A DNA stretch of 64,000 nucleotides. It comes from Pacificoceanicola sp049803835. GTDB lineage: Bacteria > Pseudomonadota > Alphaproteobacteria > Rhodobacterales > Rhodobacteraceae. The position numbers and the translations under genes were made by a program. Below, piece after piece: positions 1 to 8,697 of the stretch. Within the stretch, counting starts at the first letter, position 1, and each line of letters starts with the position of its first letter. A model generated the notes under the pieces. That model did no database searches, had not been told where the DNA came from, and saw nothing but the letters and a program-made list of their open reading frames with translations. The stretch covers positions 186,001-250,000 of the forward strand of contig NZ_JBNAGK010000006.1 in the NCBI RefSeq assembly GCF_049803835.1, read 5' to 3'.

Positions 1-667
<667 letters not shown>

Positions 668-718
668 GTCGGTCTCCTTTGGATGCAGACTTAATCAGGC
701 AGGAGCAGCCCGCAAGGG

Positions 719-1231
719 TCAACGGTGGATCAATCCACGCTTCTCGGGATCATACCGGTTGACGAAAGGCTTGCCGTTGAAGGTGTGTGTGCAGCAGGAA
801 CAGGCCGGGAAAAGATGTTCGATGCGCAGGTCCGGATCGACCCATGCCAGCCGCCCGTTCCCGTCCACGCACAACCGAGCCATGTAGCTGCTTTCGCCGG
901 TGCGGGCGAGCGGGCCATCCGAGCCATCGAGGTCGACCACATGAAAGATCGCCCCCTCTCGGTCGAGCCGGGAAACCGCTTCCGCATGGACGGTTTCCCA
1001 GGGTTCCCCGACCTTGGACAAAAGGAACCGGTAGAGCGGCGTGTAATCCACACCGTGCCGGACCCCTTGCGCCATGCCATGCGCCGGGTGTGCGGTATCG
1101 TCCGCCGCCTTTGTCCCCCGCAGATGCCGCGCCTTGGTGCCGCCACCGCCGCGATGATGGACCCCGTGGGTGCGCGTATTGACCTTGCGCCAGAGCGGCG
1201 CCTTCGTGCCGCGCTCGTCGCGGCTGGTCAA
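719..1231 (-). CDS. conserved hypothetical protein following ribA
   Basis: About 170 residues from a TTG start whose last bases overlap the ribA stop (TTGA arrangement, 4-bp overlap), implying translational coupling. The N-terminal third is rich in Arg, Gly and His (RTHGVHHRGGGGTKARH) and looks basic and flexible. The C-terminal half looks folded (VDYTPLYRFLLSKVGEPW, then a CSCCTHTFNGKPF segment with three cysteines near residue 150 that could bind metal). I do not recognise a named family. The start is uncertain because no ATG lies near the overlap. The coupling to ribA is the only functional hint. Confidence 0.7.
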   Translation of the reverse strand: MTSRDERGTKAPLWRKVNTRTHGVHHRGGGGTKARHLRGTKAADDTAHPAHGMAQGVRHGVDYTPLYRFLLSKVGEPWETVHAEAVSRLDREGAIFHVVDLDGSDGPLARTGESSYMARLCVDGNGRLAWVDPDLRIEHLFPACSCCTHTFNGKPFVNRYDPEKRGLIHR

Positions 1232-2310
1232 AACAGATGCCCGGATTTCTCCGCCTTCGTCGCCAGATAGCGGGCGTTGAACGCGGTCTCGCCGACCTTC
1301 AGCGGCACACGCTCCGTCACCGTTATTCCACAGTGCTTCAGCATCGCCACCTTCGCCGGGTTGTTGGTCAGAAGCCTGACCGAGGAAAACCCCATGGTGT
1401 CCAGCATTTGCGCCCCGAGCCGGAAATCGCGCTCGTCGTCCTCGAAGCCAAGCCTGTGGTTCGCTTCCACCGTGTCGAAGCCCTGATCCTGCAGGGAATA
1501 GGCGCGCATCTTGTTGGCAAGGCCAATGCCGCGCCCCTCCTGATTGAGGTACAAGAGCACGCCGCTGCCCTCCTGCCCCATCCGCATCAGCGCCGCGTTC
1601 AGCTGCGGGCCGCAGTCGCACTTGAGGCTCCCCAGCAGATCGCCGGTGAAACAGGCCGAATGCAGGCGGGCGAGCACCGGCGCGGCGCGGTCCGGGTGGC
1701 CGATCTCGATGGCGTAATGCTCGTCGCTGCCGTCTTCCGGGCGGAAGATATGCAGCCGGGCATTTTCCGCCGCACGGAGCGGAACCTTGGCCGAGACCAC
1801 ATGCACCAGCGCGGGCAGCGCTTCCAGGGCCGGGGCGACCGCCTCCGCCTGCAGGGACACCAGCCCCTGCGCCGCCGCGATGCCACCCTCAACCGGCACC
1901 ACCAGTGCCGCGGGCAGAAGTCGGGCGGTCTTGCACAGGGCCACCGCCAGCCGATGCAGCGCCGCATCGCCGCCGCGCCGTGTCTGCAGCGGGCCCTTCA
2001 TCGGCACCGAGAGGTCATCGGCCGGGTCCGCCAACGCCTGGACCCAGGACATCGCCGCGTCGTCGGGCAGGACGACCCGCGCCACATCGCCATCATAGGC
2101 CCGCGCCTTCAGCGTCTCCGCCCGCCGCCCGGTCAGAACCAGGTCCACCGCCCCAAGTGCCATCATCCCGCGCAGCCGCGCCGGGCTCAGGGTTTCCGCC
2201 GAGGCGATCAGCGCCGCGCCCTGCGCGCCTTCGAGCACCACCGGAACGCCCATGCGCAGGTCCGCCCGTGCACGGCTCAGCGTTTCGTTCAGGTCCGGTG
2301 AAAAGGCCAT
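1228..2310 (-). CDS. ribA: GTP cyclohydrolase II
   Basis: A 360-residue enzyme of riboflavin synthesis that converts GTP to 2,5-diamino-6-ribosylamino-pyrimidinone phosphate, formate and pyrophosphate in the cytosol. The catalytic domain is about residues 180-355: zinc cysteines C220, C231 and C233 (CFTGDLLGSLKCDCG), the NQEGRGIGLANK loop at 256-267 and LTNNPAK at 314-320. The first ~175 residues are an extension that keeps the general look of the alphaproteobacterial long RibA but not a recognisable active DHBP synthase. ATG 2310 is chosen; an upstream in-frame MLQK start is possible but places extra sequence in the divergent promoter region. It is divergent from the response regulator at 2458. 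Confidence 0.93.
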   Translation of the reverse strand: MAFSPDLNETLSRARADLRMGVPVVLEGAQGAALIASAETLSPARLRGMMALGAVDLVLTGRRAETLKARAYDGDVARVVLPDDAAMSWVQALADPADDLSVPMKGPLQTRRGGDAALHRLAVALCKTARLLPAALVVPVEGGIAAAQGLVSLQAEAVAPALEALPALVHVVSAKVPLRAAENARLHIFRPEDGSDEHYAIEIGHPDRAAPVLARLHSACFTGDLLGSLKCDCGPQLNAALMRMGQEGSGVLLYLNQEGRGIGLANKMRAYSLQDQGFDTVEANHRLGFEDDERDFRLGAQMLDTMGFSSVRLLTNNPAKVAMLKHCGITVTERVPLKVGETAFNARYLATKAEKSGHLF

Positions 2311-2457
2311 GGCAGGTCCATCATCTGTAACAAAGGGCAGGGTTTTCTGTAACATTCCCACGCCCCGGACACGAGGCCGTGAACGCGTTGCAGCATTCCT
2401 TGCCGGACCGGCAAAATGTCCACATCTCACCGGAAAGGCAAGACGGAGGTCATTTCC

Positions 2458-3144
2458 ATGGCACAGCTCAAGAATATCCTTCTGGTGGACGACGACGACG
2501 ATCTGCGCGAGGCGCTGGCCGAGCAACTGGTCATGACCGAGGATTTCGAGGTCTTCGAAGCGGACAGCGGCACCACCGCCATGGCTCGCGTCAAGGAACA
2601 GAATTACGAACTGGTCATCCTCGACGTTGGCCTGCCCGACACCGATGGCCGCGAACTTTGTCGCCTGATGCGCAAGCAGGGAGTCAAGGCGCCGATCATC
2701 ATGCTGACCGGACATGACAGCGACGCGGACACCATTCTCGGGCTCGACGCCGGGGCCAACGACTACGTGACCAAGCCCTTCAAATTCCCCGTCCTTCTCG
2801 CCCGCATTCGCGCCCAGTTGCGCCAGCACGAGCAGTCCGAGGATGCGGTGTTCACCGTCGGCCCCTATACCTTCAAGCCCGCGATGAAGATGCTGGTGAC
2901 CGAAGACGACAAGAAGATCCGCCTGACGGAGAAGGAAACCAACATCCTCAAGTTCCTCTACCGTGCCACCGAGGGCGTCGTCCCGCGCGACACGCTGCTG
3001 CACGAGGTCTGGGGCTACAACGCGGGCGTGACGACTCACACGCTTGAGACGCACATCTATCGGTTGCGCCAGAAAATCGAGCCGAACCCCTCGAACGCCT
3101 CGCTTCTGGTCACGGAATCCGGCGGCTACCGGCTTGTTTCGTAA
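2458..3144 (+). CDS. OmpR-family DNA-binding response regulator
   Basis: 228 residues. The receiver domain (about 1-120) has the acidic pocket DDDDD at 11-15, phosphoacceptor D56 (LVILDVGLP), T84 and K106 (YVTKPF). The winged-helix DNA-binding domain is about 130-228, ending with the typical ETHIYRLRQKIEPN and TESGGYRLV pieces. ATG 2458 follows a GGAGG box by 8 bp; a longer in-frame start at 2416 lacks such a site. No histidine kinase lies nearby, so this is an orphan regulator in this window. The family is widespread in Rhodobacteraceae, but the signal it answers is unknown to me. Confidence 0.92.
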   Translation: MAQLKNILLVDDDDDLREALAEQLVMTEDFEVFEADSGTTAMARVKEQNYELVILDVGLPDTDGRELCRLMRKQGVKAPIIMLTGHDSDADTILGLDAGANDYVTKPFKFPVLLARIRAQLRQHEQSEDAVFTVGPYTFKPAMKMLVTEDDKKIRLTEKETNILKFLYRATEGVVPRDTLLHEVWGYNAGVTTHTLETHIYRLRQKIEPNPSNASLLVTESGGYRLVS

Positions 3145-3192
3145 AGTTTAATACGGGACTGATGCAAAAATACCTGACCGAAGCAGCTTTTT

Positions 3193-3206
3193 TTGACCCA
3201 GATCAA
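3193..3206. promoter_or_regulatory. FNR/FnrL-type binding site
   Basis: TTGAC-CCAG-ATCAA is one base from the FNR/Crp-family consensus TTGAT-N4-ATCAA and is the form commonly used by FnrL in Rhodobacterales. Its centre (3199.5) lies about 40 bp before the expected start of a short transcript ending at the 3301-3330 terminator, with a -10-like CATAAA at 3226-3231. That is the geometry of a class II activated promoter. Identification is by motif only. Confidence 0.7.
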
Positions 3207-3238
3207 AGTCGCATTGCACGGACACCATAAAGACTGGC

Positions 3239-3330
3239 ATCATTCTTTCATGAACACCCGTTGCGTGTGCGGGTCATCACACGCACCTCCCTGTTGGACT
3301 GGCCCGGGCTACCACCCGGGCCTTTTTTTT
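3239..3330 (+). ncRNA. candidate FnrL-activated small RNA (~90 nt)
   Basis: No plausible reading frame lies between 3145 and 3340. A transcript starting near 3239 would contain a first hairpin (GCGTGTG 3263-3269 pairing with CACACGC 3278-3284, 8-nt loop). A single-stranded ACCTCCCTG stretch (3285-3293) follows that could pair with Shine-Dalgarno sequences, then a strong intrinsic terminator with eight Ts. An alternative pairing ACCCG 3256-3260 with CGGGT 3270-3274 competes with the first hairpin. Stem, exposed CCUCC and terminator is a classic trans-acting sRNA layout, and the FNR site upstream suggests oxygen control, as in enterobacterial FnrS. Transcription is not shown by the sequence. 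It could instead be just the terminator of the response regulator. Confidence 0.5.
3301..3330 (+). terminator. Rho-independent terminator
   Basis: GGCCCGGG (3301-3308) pairs perfectly with CCCGGGCC (3315-3322) around a 6-nt loop and is followed by eight Ts. The T-run is on the plus strand, so it ends rightward transcription (response regulator and/or candidate sRNA). Confidence 0.92.
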
Positions 3331-3340
3331 GTCAAAGCGC

Positions 3341-3799
3341 TCAGGACTCGATGCCGATCTCCGTGATTGCGCCATCCAGTGTCATGTAAACGCCGAGCAT
3401 GTGATCGACATCGAAGCCGGTCATCTGGAAATCGAGCACTACCGTATCCTGCTCTGACGCCCAGATGCGCGTCAGCCGCAGGATGGACCACAGCTGTTTG
3501 GCCCCCACCGTTTCGGGCTTCATCCCTCCGAAGACACGGGAGAACTCCTCCGGCAGTTCCTCCGCGAGCCAGCCCGGCACGAAGTCGGCGATCTCGTCGT
3601 AGTCCGCGATGAACCGCGCCTCGATGGCCTCAAGATGCGCCGGGAGGCTGTCGAGAAACCCGGCAAGCGCCCGCACAGCATCCGGCGTCAGGTCCATTTC
3701 GTCCATGTCGAGCGGCACCGGCGCGGTCAGTGGCCCCTGCGCAGGGAGAACGGCGTCATGGTCGTCGAAGGCGATATCGCCGAAGAGCTTGGTTTTCAT
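3341..3799 (-). CDS. DUF2004-like hypothetical protein
   Basis: 152 residues, acidic. It begins MKTKLFGDIAFDD and has a helical middle (LTPDAVRALAGFLDSLPAHLEAI). The FG-start, short strand and alpha-helical middle resemble the DUF2004 family; I hold that only moderately. There are no signal peptide, membrane segment or catalytic motif. It is 29 bp downstream of the VPLPA-CTERM gene on the same strand and probably shares its transcript. Function unknown. Confidence 0.75.
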   Translation of the reverse strand: MKTKLFGDIAFDDHDAVLPAQGPLTAPVPLDMDEMDLTPDAVRALAGFLDSLPAHLEAIEARFIADYDEIADFVPGWLAEELPEEFSRVFGGMKPETVGAKQLWSILRLTRIWASEQDTVVLDFQMTGFDVDHMLGVYMTLDGAITEIGIES

Positions 3800-3828
3800 C
3801 GGGTTTCCGGATCTGATTGTCAGGATTG

Positions 3829-5178
3829 TCAGGATTGGCGGCGGCGGGCCAGCACAGCCAGACCGAGTAGCAGTAGCGGCAAGGTCGCGGGCAAGGGCAC
3901 CGGCGCGATCTGCGTCAAGCGATAGAGCGCGCCGCTCTGTTCCGCAAGCAGTCCCGCGCTGCCATCGGCAAACAGGAAGAACCGCAGGTCCACCCGGTCC
4001 AGCCCGAGCAACGCCTGCAGCGTCGTCGCTTGCCCGGAGGCGTCCAGCAGCTGCACCGCATACACCGTGTTCAGCGCCCCCGTCGCCCCGGCCAGCGTGG
4101 CATAGAGCGAGCCATTGACGAGATCACCAAACAGCAGACCGATGCTGGAGAAGGACACCTCCGACGCCACCGGCCCGGTCACCGCAAAGAAGCCGTCGTG
4201 ATCCTCGCGCCCGAATTGGGCGAAGGGCTGCACGAACCCGGCCTCGCCGAGCGGCGCAAGTCCGGTGACCGTCGCGGCGGCTTCCGGCCCTTCGCTGACA
4301 TAGAAGGTCCCCTCCCGCGCCAGACCATCGCCGCCGCGGCCCCAGCCGAAATTCTCCACCACCCCGGTGTCCAGCAGCTCCGCCAGTGAGACGACGTTGA
4401 TCTCCTCAGCCACGGTCCAGCCGATGTCGGAAAACGCAATCGCCGTCTGGCTGGCGTCGGTCCATGTCAGGTGCTGCACGTTGCGCACACCCTTGGCCGC
4501 CACCGTCACCGCGCCGGTTGCGCCGTCGATCACCAGCAGCTTGGACAGCGTCGAGCCGTCGTCCTGTGGTGCGGACAGCCCGTCGTAGTTCTGGTTCAGG
4601 TTGTCTCCCCGCGCATAGAGCAGGTCGCCGTTCGGCAACACCAGCATCCCGCCGCCATGATGCCCGAAGGTCCGCGCCTCGAAAGCCGCGAGCGGCACCG
4701 GGTTGGTCAGGCTGCCATCCGGCGCGATGTCGTAGCTGTAGATCAGGTCATAGCGCGGGTTCGCCTGGCTGTATGCCGGATCGTCGGGCAAGGGCGCAGG
4801 CGTGCCGAAACCGCTTGGCAGGGTGGACGCGAAATAGCCGACATAGGCCTTGCCCCCTGCCCCGGCGATGTTGGTGATCCCGGCCGTGCTGGCGAGGGTC
4901 AGACCCGGCGGCAGGCCGCTCTCGTCGAGGATCACCTTCGGCCCGCCCGGCCCTTGTATGGAGATTGTCCGCGCCCCCTGGTCCACGACATAGAGCGCAC
5001 CGTCGATGGCCACCGGCTCGGCGATGTTCGTGCTGCTGCTCGCCGTCGCCACCGTCCCGGCATAGGTCGCCTGTACCGTCAGACCGGAGGCCTGCACCGG
5101 GGCGGGCGTCATCGTGCTGGCGTCGGCGGACGCGACAAATCCGGCAGTCAGAAGGGCGGCGGCGAGGGCAGCAAGCAT
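3829..5178 (-). CDS. exported beta-propeller protein with VPLPA-CTERM sorting signal
   Basis: 449 residues. An N-terminal signal peptide (MLAALAAALLTAGFVASADA) is followed by a long beta-rich region. The C-terminus is VPLPA, a hydrophobic stretch, then RRR (about residues 427-449): the VPLPA-CTERM tripartite signal read by exosortase/archaeosortase-type enzymes in Rhodobacterales. The middle has FGHHGGGMLVLPNGDLLYARGD, like the six-bladed glucose/sorbosone-dehydrogenase propellers, but catalytic function is not proven. Start 5178 is chosen because it gives a clean signal peptide; an in-frame ATG at 5217 would only lengthen it. The protein is probably surface-attached or exported with polysaccharide. 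No exosortase gene lies in this window. Confidence 0.83.
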   Translation of the reverse strand: MLAALAAALLTAGFVASADASTMTPAPVQASGLTVQATYAGTVATASSSTNIAEPVAIDGALYVVDQGARTISIQGPGGPKVILDESGLPPGLTLASTAGITNIAGAGGKAYVGYFASTLPSGFGTPAPLPDDPAYSQANPRYDLIYSYDIAPDGSLTNPVPLAAFEARTFGHHGGGMLVLPNGDLLYARGDNLNQNYDGLSAPQDDGSTLSKLLVIDGATGAVTVAAKGVRNVQHLTWTDASQTAIAFSDIGWTVAEEINVVSLAELLDTGVVENFGWGRGGDGLAREGTFYVSEGPEAAATVTGLAPLGEAGFVQPFAQFGREDHDGFFAVTGPVASEVSFSSIGLLFGDLVNGSLYATLAGATGALNTVYAVQLLDASGQATTLQALLGLDRVDLRFFLFADGSAGLLAEQSGALYRLTQIAPVPLPATLPLLLLGLAVLARRRQS

Positions 5179-5408
5179 GAAAAAGGTCCCATGAAAACGA
5201 TCTGTCGCACAAGGCATGTGTCCAAGGCTAGGCCCCGGCGGACCCGCGTGCAAGCAAACCCCGCCGCACATGGGCCCGGATCCCCGTGCTTTTCCGCCGT
5301 TTTCGCTTGCCACACACGCTTTCGTCGCTTTCCAAAAGCCCGAAAAACCTGTATGCGCCCCCCATCTGAGACGTGACGCTTTGTCCCCGGCGCATGGCAT
5401 GATGAAGG

Positions 5409-5467
5409 GGGCGGCGGCAATGGGGCCGCCAGTCAAACGGGAGACCCGGAGGGCCGGGAGTGCTCCC
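5409..5467 (+). promoter_or_regulatory. structured leader upstream of pnp
   Basis: The 5179-5480 interval holds no gene. Its end has two stable hairpins just before pnp: GGCGGC/GCCGCC around 5410-5430, and a two-tier stem of GGGAG (5439-5443) with CTCCC (5463-5467) enclosing CCCGG (5445-5449) with CCGGG (5454-5458). In enterobacteria a double-stranded pnp leader is cut by RNase III and lets PNPase repress its own mRNA; a similar role here is inference. The second stem ends 13 bp before the ATG and may limit ribosome access. Confidence 0.5.
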
Positions 5468-5480
5468 ATAAGGATACACG

Positions 5481-7625
5481 ATGTTCAAAGAAACGAAAAA
5501 GTCGATGCAGTGGGGCGAAGAGACCCTCACGCTGGAAACGGGCAAGATCGCCCGCCAGGCCGACGGCACCGTCATCGCCACGCTGGGCGAGACCTCCGTC
5601 ATGGCCAACGTCACCTTCGCGAAGGCCGCGAAGGAAGGGCAGGACTTCTTCCCGCTCACCGTCCACTACCAGGAAAAATATTACGCCGCCGGTAAGGTTC
5701 CGGGTGGCTTCTTCAAGCGCGAGGCGCGGCCGACCGAAAAGGAAACGCTGACCGCCCGTTTGATCGACCGTCCGATCCGCCCGCTCTTCGTCCCCGGCTT
5801 CAAGAATGAAGTCCTCGTGATGTGCACCGTGCTCAGCCACGACCTCGTCAACGACCCGGACGTGGTTGCGATGATCGCCGCCTCCGCCGCGCTGACCATC
5901 TCCGGCGCGCCCTTCCGCGGCCCGATCGCCGGTGCCCGCGTCGGTTTCGAAGACGGTGAATACGTCCTGAACCCGACCGTCGACGACATGCAGGGTCTCC
6001 GCGAGAACCCCGAGCAGCGTCTCGACCTCGTCGTCGCCGGCACCAAGGACGCCGTGATGATGGTCGAATCCGAGGCCTATGAGCTGACCGAAGAGGAAAT
6101 GCTCGGCGCGGTCCTGTTCGCCCACGAGCAGATCCAGCCGGTGATCGACCTGATCATCGAGCTGGCCGAGGAAGCCGCGAAGGAACCCTTCGACTTCACC
6201 CCGCCGGATTACTCCGCGCTCTACGAGGCCGTGAAAGCCGCCGGTGAAGACAAGATGAAGGCCGCTTACGCGATCACCGACAAGCAACAGCGCGTCGCCG
6301 CCGTCTCCGCCGCCAAGGACGAAATCAAGGCCGCTCTGAGCGAAGAGCAGCTGGCCGACGAGAACCTCGGCTCCGCGCTGAAGAAGCTCGAGTCCGTCGT
6401 CCTGCGCTCCGACGTGGTCAAGAACAAGCGCCGCATCGACGGCCGCGCGCTCGACGAGGTCCGCCCGATCGTGTCGGAAACCGGCCTGCTGCCGCGCACC
6501 CACGGCTCCGCGCTCTTCACCCGGGGCGAGACCCAGGCGCTGGTGGTGACCACCCTAGGCACCGGCGATGACGAGCAGTTCATCGACGCGCTGCACGGCA
6601 ACTTCAAATCCAACTTCATGCTGCATTACAACTTCCCGCCCTACTCGGTCGGCGAAGTGGGCCGCGTCGGCTCCCCGGGTCGCCGCGAGATCGGCCACGG
6701 CAAGCTGGCATGGCGCGCGTTGCAGGCCGTCCTGCCCGCGGCGACGGACTTCCCCTACACCCTGCGTCTCGTGTCCGAGATCACCGAATCCAACGGCTCG
6801 TCCTCGATGGCCTCCGTCTGCGGCGGCTCGCTCTCGATGATGGACGCCGGTGTGCCGCTCAAGGCGCCGGTGGCCGGTGTGGCCATGGGTCTCGTGCTGG
6901 AAGATGACGGCGACTACGCGGTTCTGACCGACATCCTTGGCGACGAGGATCACCTCGGCGACATGGACTTCAAGGTGGCTGGCACCGAGAAGGGCATCAC
7001 CTCGCTCCAGATGGACATCAAAGTCGCTGGCATCACGCCGGAGATCATGAAGACCGCACTGGCACAGGCGAAAGAAGGCCGTCTGCACATCCTCGGCGAA
7101 ATGGCGAAGGCCCTGTCCGAAGCTTCCGAGTTCTCCGTGCACGCCCCGCGCATCGAGACCATGCAGATCCCGACCGACAAGATCCGCGAAGTCATCGGCT
7201 CGGGCGGCAAGGTGATCCGCGAGATCGTCGAAGTCTCTGGTGCGAAGGTCGACATCAACGACGAAGGCATCATCAAGATCGCCTCCCCGAACGGCGACTC
7301 GATCAAGAAGGCCTACGACATGATCTGGTCGATCGTGGCCGAGCCGGAAGAGGGCAAGGTCTATGACGGCAAGGTCGTGAAGATCGTCGACTTCGGCGCC
7401 TTCGTGAACTTCTTCGGCAAGCGGGACGGCCTCGTGCACGTCTCCCAGATCGAGAACCGCCGCCTGAACCACCCGTCCGACGTCCTCAAGGAAGGTCAGG
7501 ACGTGAAGGTCAAGCTGCTCGGCTTCGACGATCGCGGCAAGGTCCGCCTGTCCATGAAGTGCGTGGACCAGGAAACCGGCGAAGAGATCGTCCAGGAAAA
7601 GAAGACCAAGGAAGAAGACGCCTGA
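5481..7625 (+). CDS. pnp: polyribonucleotide nucleotidyltransferase (PNPase)
   Basis: 714 residues, normal family length. This is the 3'-5' phosphorolytic exoribonuclease of mRNA decay. Domain order: first RNase PH domain (~1-140, with FFKREARPTEKETLTARLIDRPIRP), helical linker, second catalytic RNase PH domain (~325-545, GRREIGHGKLAWRAL and ESNGSSSMASVCGGSL), KH domain (~555-615, IREVIGSGGKVIREI) and S1 domain (~625-695, GKVVKIVDFGAFVNFFGKRDGLVHVSQI). It is usually next to rpsO, but here rpsO lies about 2.5 kb downstream on the opposite strand. Its own terminator follows directly. Confidence 0.98.
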   Translation: MFKETKKSMQWGEETLTLETGKIARQADGTVIATLGETSVMANVTFAKAAKEGQDFFPLTVHYQEKYYAAGKVPGGFFKREARPTEKETLTARLIDRPIRPLFVPGFKNEVLVMCTVLSHDLVNDPDVVAMIAASAALTISGAPFRGPIAGARVGFEDGEYVLNPTVDDMQGLRENPEQRLDLVVAGTKDAVMMVESEAYELTEEEMLGAVLFAHEQIQPVIDLIIELAEEAAKEPFDFTPPDYSALYEAVKAAGEDKMKAAYAITDKQQRVAAVSAAKDEIKAALSEEQLADENLGSALKKLESVVLRSDVVKNKRRIDGRALDEVRPIVSETGLLPRTHGSALFTRGETQALVVTTLGTGDDEQFIDALHGNFKSNFMLHYNFPPYSVGEVGRVGSPGRREIGHGKLAWRALQAVLPAATDFPYTLRLVSEITESNGSSSMASVCGGSLSMMDAGVPLKAPVAGVAMGLVLEDDGDYAVLTDILGDEDHLGDMDFKVAGTEKGITSLQMDIKVAGITPEIMKTALAQAKEGRLHILGEMAKALSEASEFSVHAPRIETMQIPTDKIREVIGSGGKVIREIVEVSGAKVDINDEGIIKIASPNGDSIKKAYDMIWSIVAEPEEGKVYDGKVVKIVDFGAFVNFFGKRDGLVHVSQIENRRLNHPSDVLKEGQDVKVKLLGFDDRGKVRLSMKCVDQETGEEIVQEKKTKEEDA

Positions 7626-7657
7626 TCTTCGGCCTGGCCGGACCGCGAAACGACGCA

Positions 7658-7687
7658 GGGCACCCACTCGGGTGCCCTATTTTTTTT
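7658..7687 (+). terminator. Rho-independent terminator of pnp
   Basis: GGGCACCC (7658-7665) pairs with GGGTGCCC (7670-7677) around ACTC and is followed by TATTTTTTTT. It starts 33 bp after the pnp stop. Confidence 0.93.
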
Positions 7688-7707
7688 GACGCTGCGGCGC
7701 CGCCCGG

Positions 7708-8136
7708 TCAGGCGAGTTCGGTCTCGACCGAAATATTGCCCTTGGTTGCGTTCGAATACGGGCAGATGAAGTGCCCGCGCTCGACGATCTTTTCCGCAAT
7801 GTCACGGTCCACGCCGGGCAGGGACACAACCAGCTTGACCGCCAGCCCGAAGCCGCCATCGCTGCGCGGACCGATCCCGACGTGGGCCTTGACCTTTGCA
7901 TCCGCCGGAACGGTGCCCAGCTTTTCGCTGCTTGCCGCAAACCGCATCGCGCCAAGGAAACAGGCGGCATAACCGGTGGCGAAAAGCTCTTCCGGGTTAT
8001 GCCCCTTGCCCGAACCACCCAACTCGACAGGGCTGGTCATCGTCACGGTCAGCTTGCCATCGGCGAGCCCCGCCGTGCCATTGCGCCCTTCGCCGGTCGC
8101 ATGGGCTTCGGTCCAGTATTTCACATCGACGCTCAT
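7708..8136 (-). CDS. ohr: organic hydroperoxide resistance protein
   Basis: 142 residues of the Ohr/OsmC fold. It reduces organic hydroperoxides with a cysteine pair: C59 (ATGYAACFLGAMRF) and C125 (GHFICPYSNATKGNI), both present in their standard motifs, with R18 in GEGRNGTA as the usual catalytic arginine region. It is divergent from an OhrR-type repressor with a 105-bp shared promoter region containing palindromes, the standard arrangement for this detoxification system. Cytosolic. Confidence 0.96.
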   Translation of the reverse strand: MSVDVKYWTEAHATGEGRNGTAGLADGKLTVTMTSPVELGGSGKGHNPEELFATGYAACFLGAMRFAASSEKLGTVPADAKVKAHVGIGPRSDGGFGLAVKLVVSLPGVDRDIAEKIVERGHFICPYSNATKGNISVETELA

Positions 8137-8150
8137 GGGATATCTCCTCT

Positions 8151-8229
8151 TTGTCGTACACGCTTATATCGCATACGATATAAACCGCTCCTGAAAACGT
8201 CAACCCTTGCGATCTTGTCGTGCACGACA
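8151..8229. promoter_or_regulatory. OhrR operator region between ohr and ohrR
   Basis: Three elements are seen. TATATCG (8165-8171) and CGATATA (8176-8182) form a perfect 7-bp dyad with a 4-bp spacer. TGTCGTGCACGACA (8216-8229) is a perfect 14-bp palindrome. TTGTCGTACACG (8151-8162) is a close relative of it. MarR/OhrR proteins bind such AT-rich or mixed dyads in ohr promoters. The first dyad lies nearer ohr and the 14-bp palindrome just before ohrR, consistent with separate control of the two promoters (inference). Confidence 0.7.
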
Positions 8230-8241
8230 TAGTTTGCACTC

Positions 8242-8676
8242 ATGACCCTCGCCCCCAAAGACATGCTCTGCTTTGCGCTGTATTCAACCAGCCATGCCAT
8301 GCAACAAAGCTACAGGCCGCTGTTGGAAGAGCTTGGGCTGACCTATCCGCAGTATCTCGTCATGGCGGCCCTGTGGCGGGAAGATGGTGTGACAATGGGC
8401 GCCTTGGGCCGGGACGTAAAACTGACGAGCAACACGCTGACGCCGCTTGTCAAACGCCTGGAAGCGCGGGGCCTGATCACACGGTCGCGCGGCACGGCCG
8501 ACGAACGCCAGGTCCGAATCGATCTGACTGAAGCAGGCCGCGCGCTTCAATCTCCGGCCGAAACCGTCGGCGCACGCTTTCTCGAATGCACGGGCCTGAC
8601 CTACGAAGAGGCCACCGCATTGCACGGCACTCTGGTTTCCCTGCAGGACCGTCTGCGCGCCGCCGCGGAAGGCTGA
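8242..8676 (+). CDS. ohrR: MarR-family organic-peroxide sensor OhrR
   Basis: 144 residues of winged-helix MarR fold. C10 in KDMLCFALYSTSHAM is the conserved peroxide-sensing cysteine of OhrR. The DNA-binding wing region contains LTSNTLTPLVKRLEARGLITRSR and DERQVRIDLTEAG. As in characterised OhrR proteins it should repress ohr and itself until C10 is oxidised by organic peroxide. The ATG at 8242 lies 12 bp past the 14-bp palindrome. Confidence 0.94.
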   Translation: MTLAPKDMLCFALYSTSHAMQQSYRPLLEELGLTYPQYLVMAALWREDGVTMGALGRDVKLTSNTLTPLVKRLEARGLITRSRGTADERQVRIDLTEAGRALQSPAETVGARFLECTGLTYEEATALHGTLVSLQDRLRAAAEG

Positions 8677-8697
8677 GCGGACTCGCCGGAATTTGCG

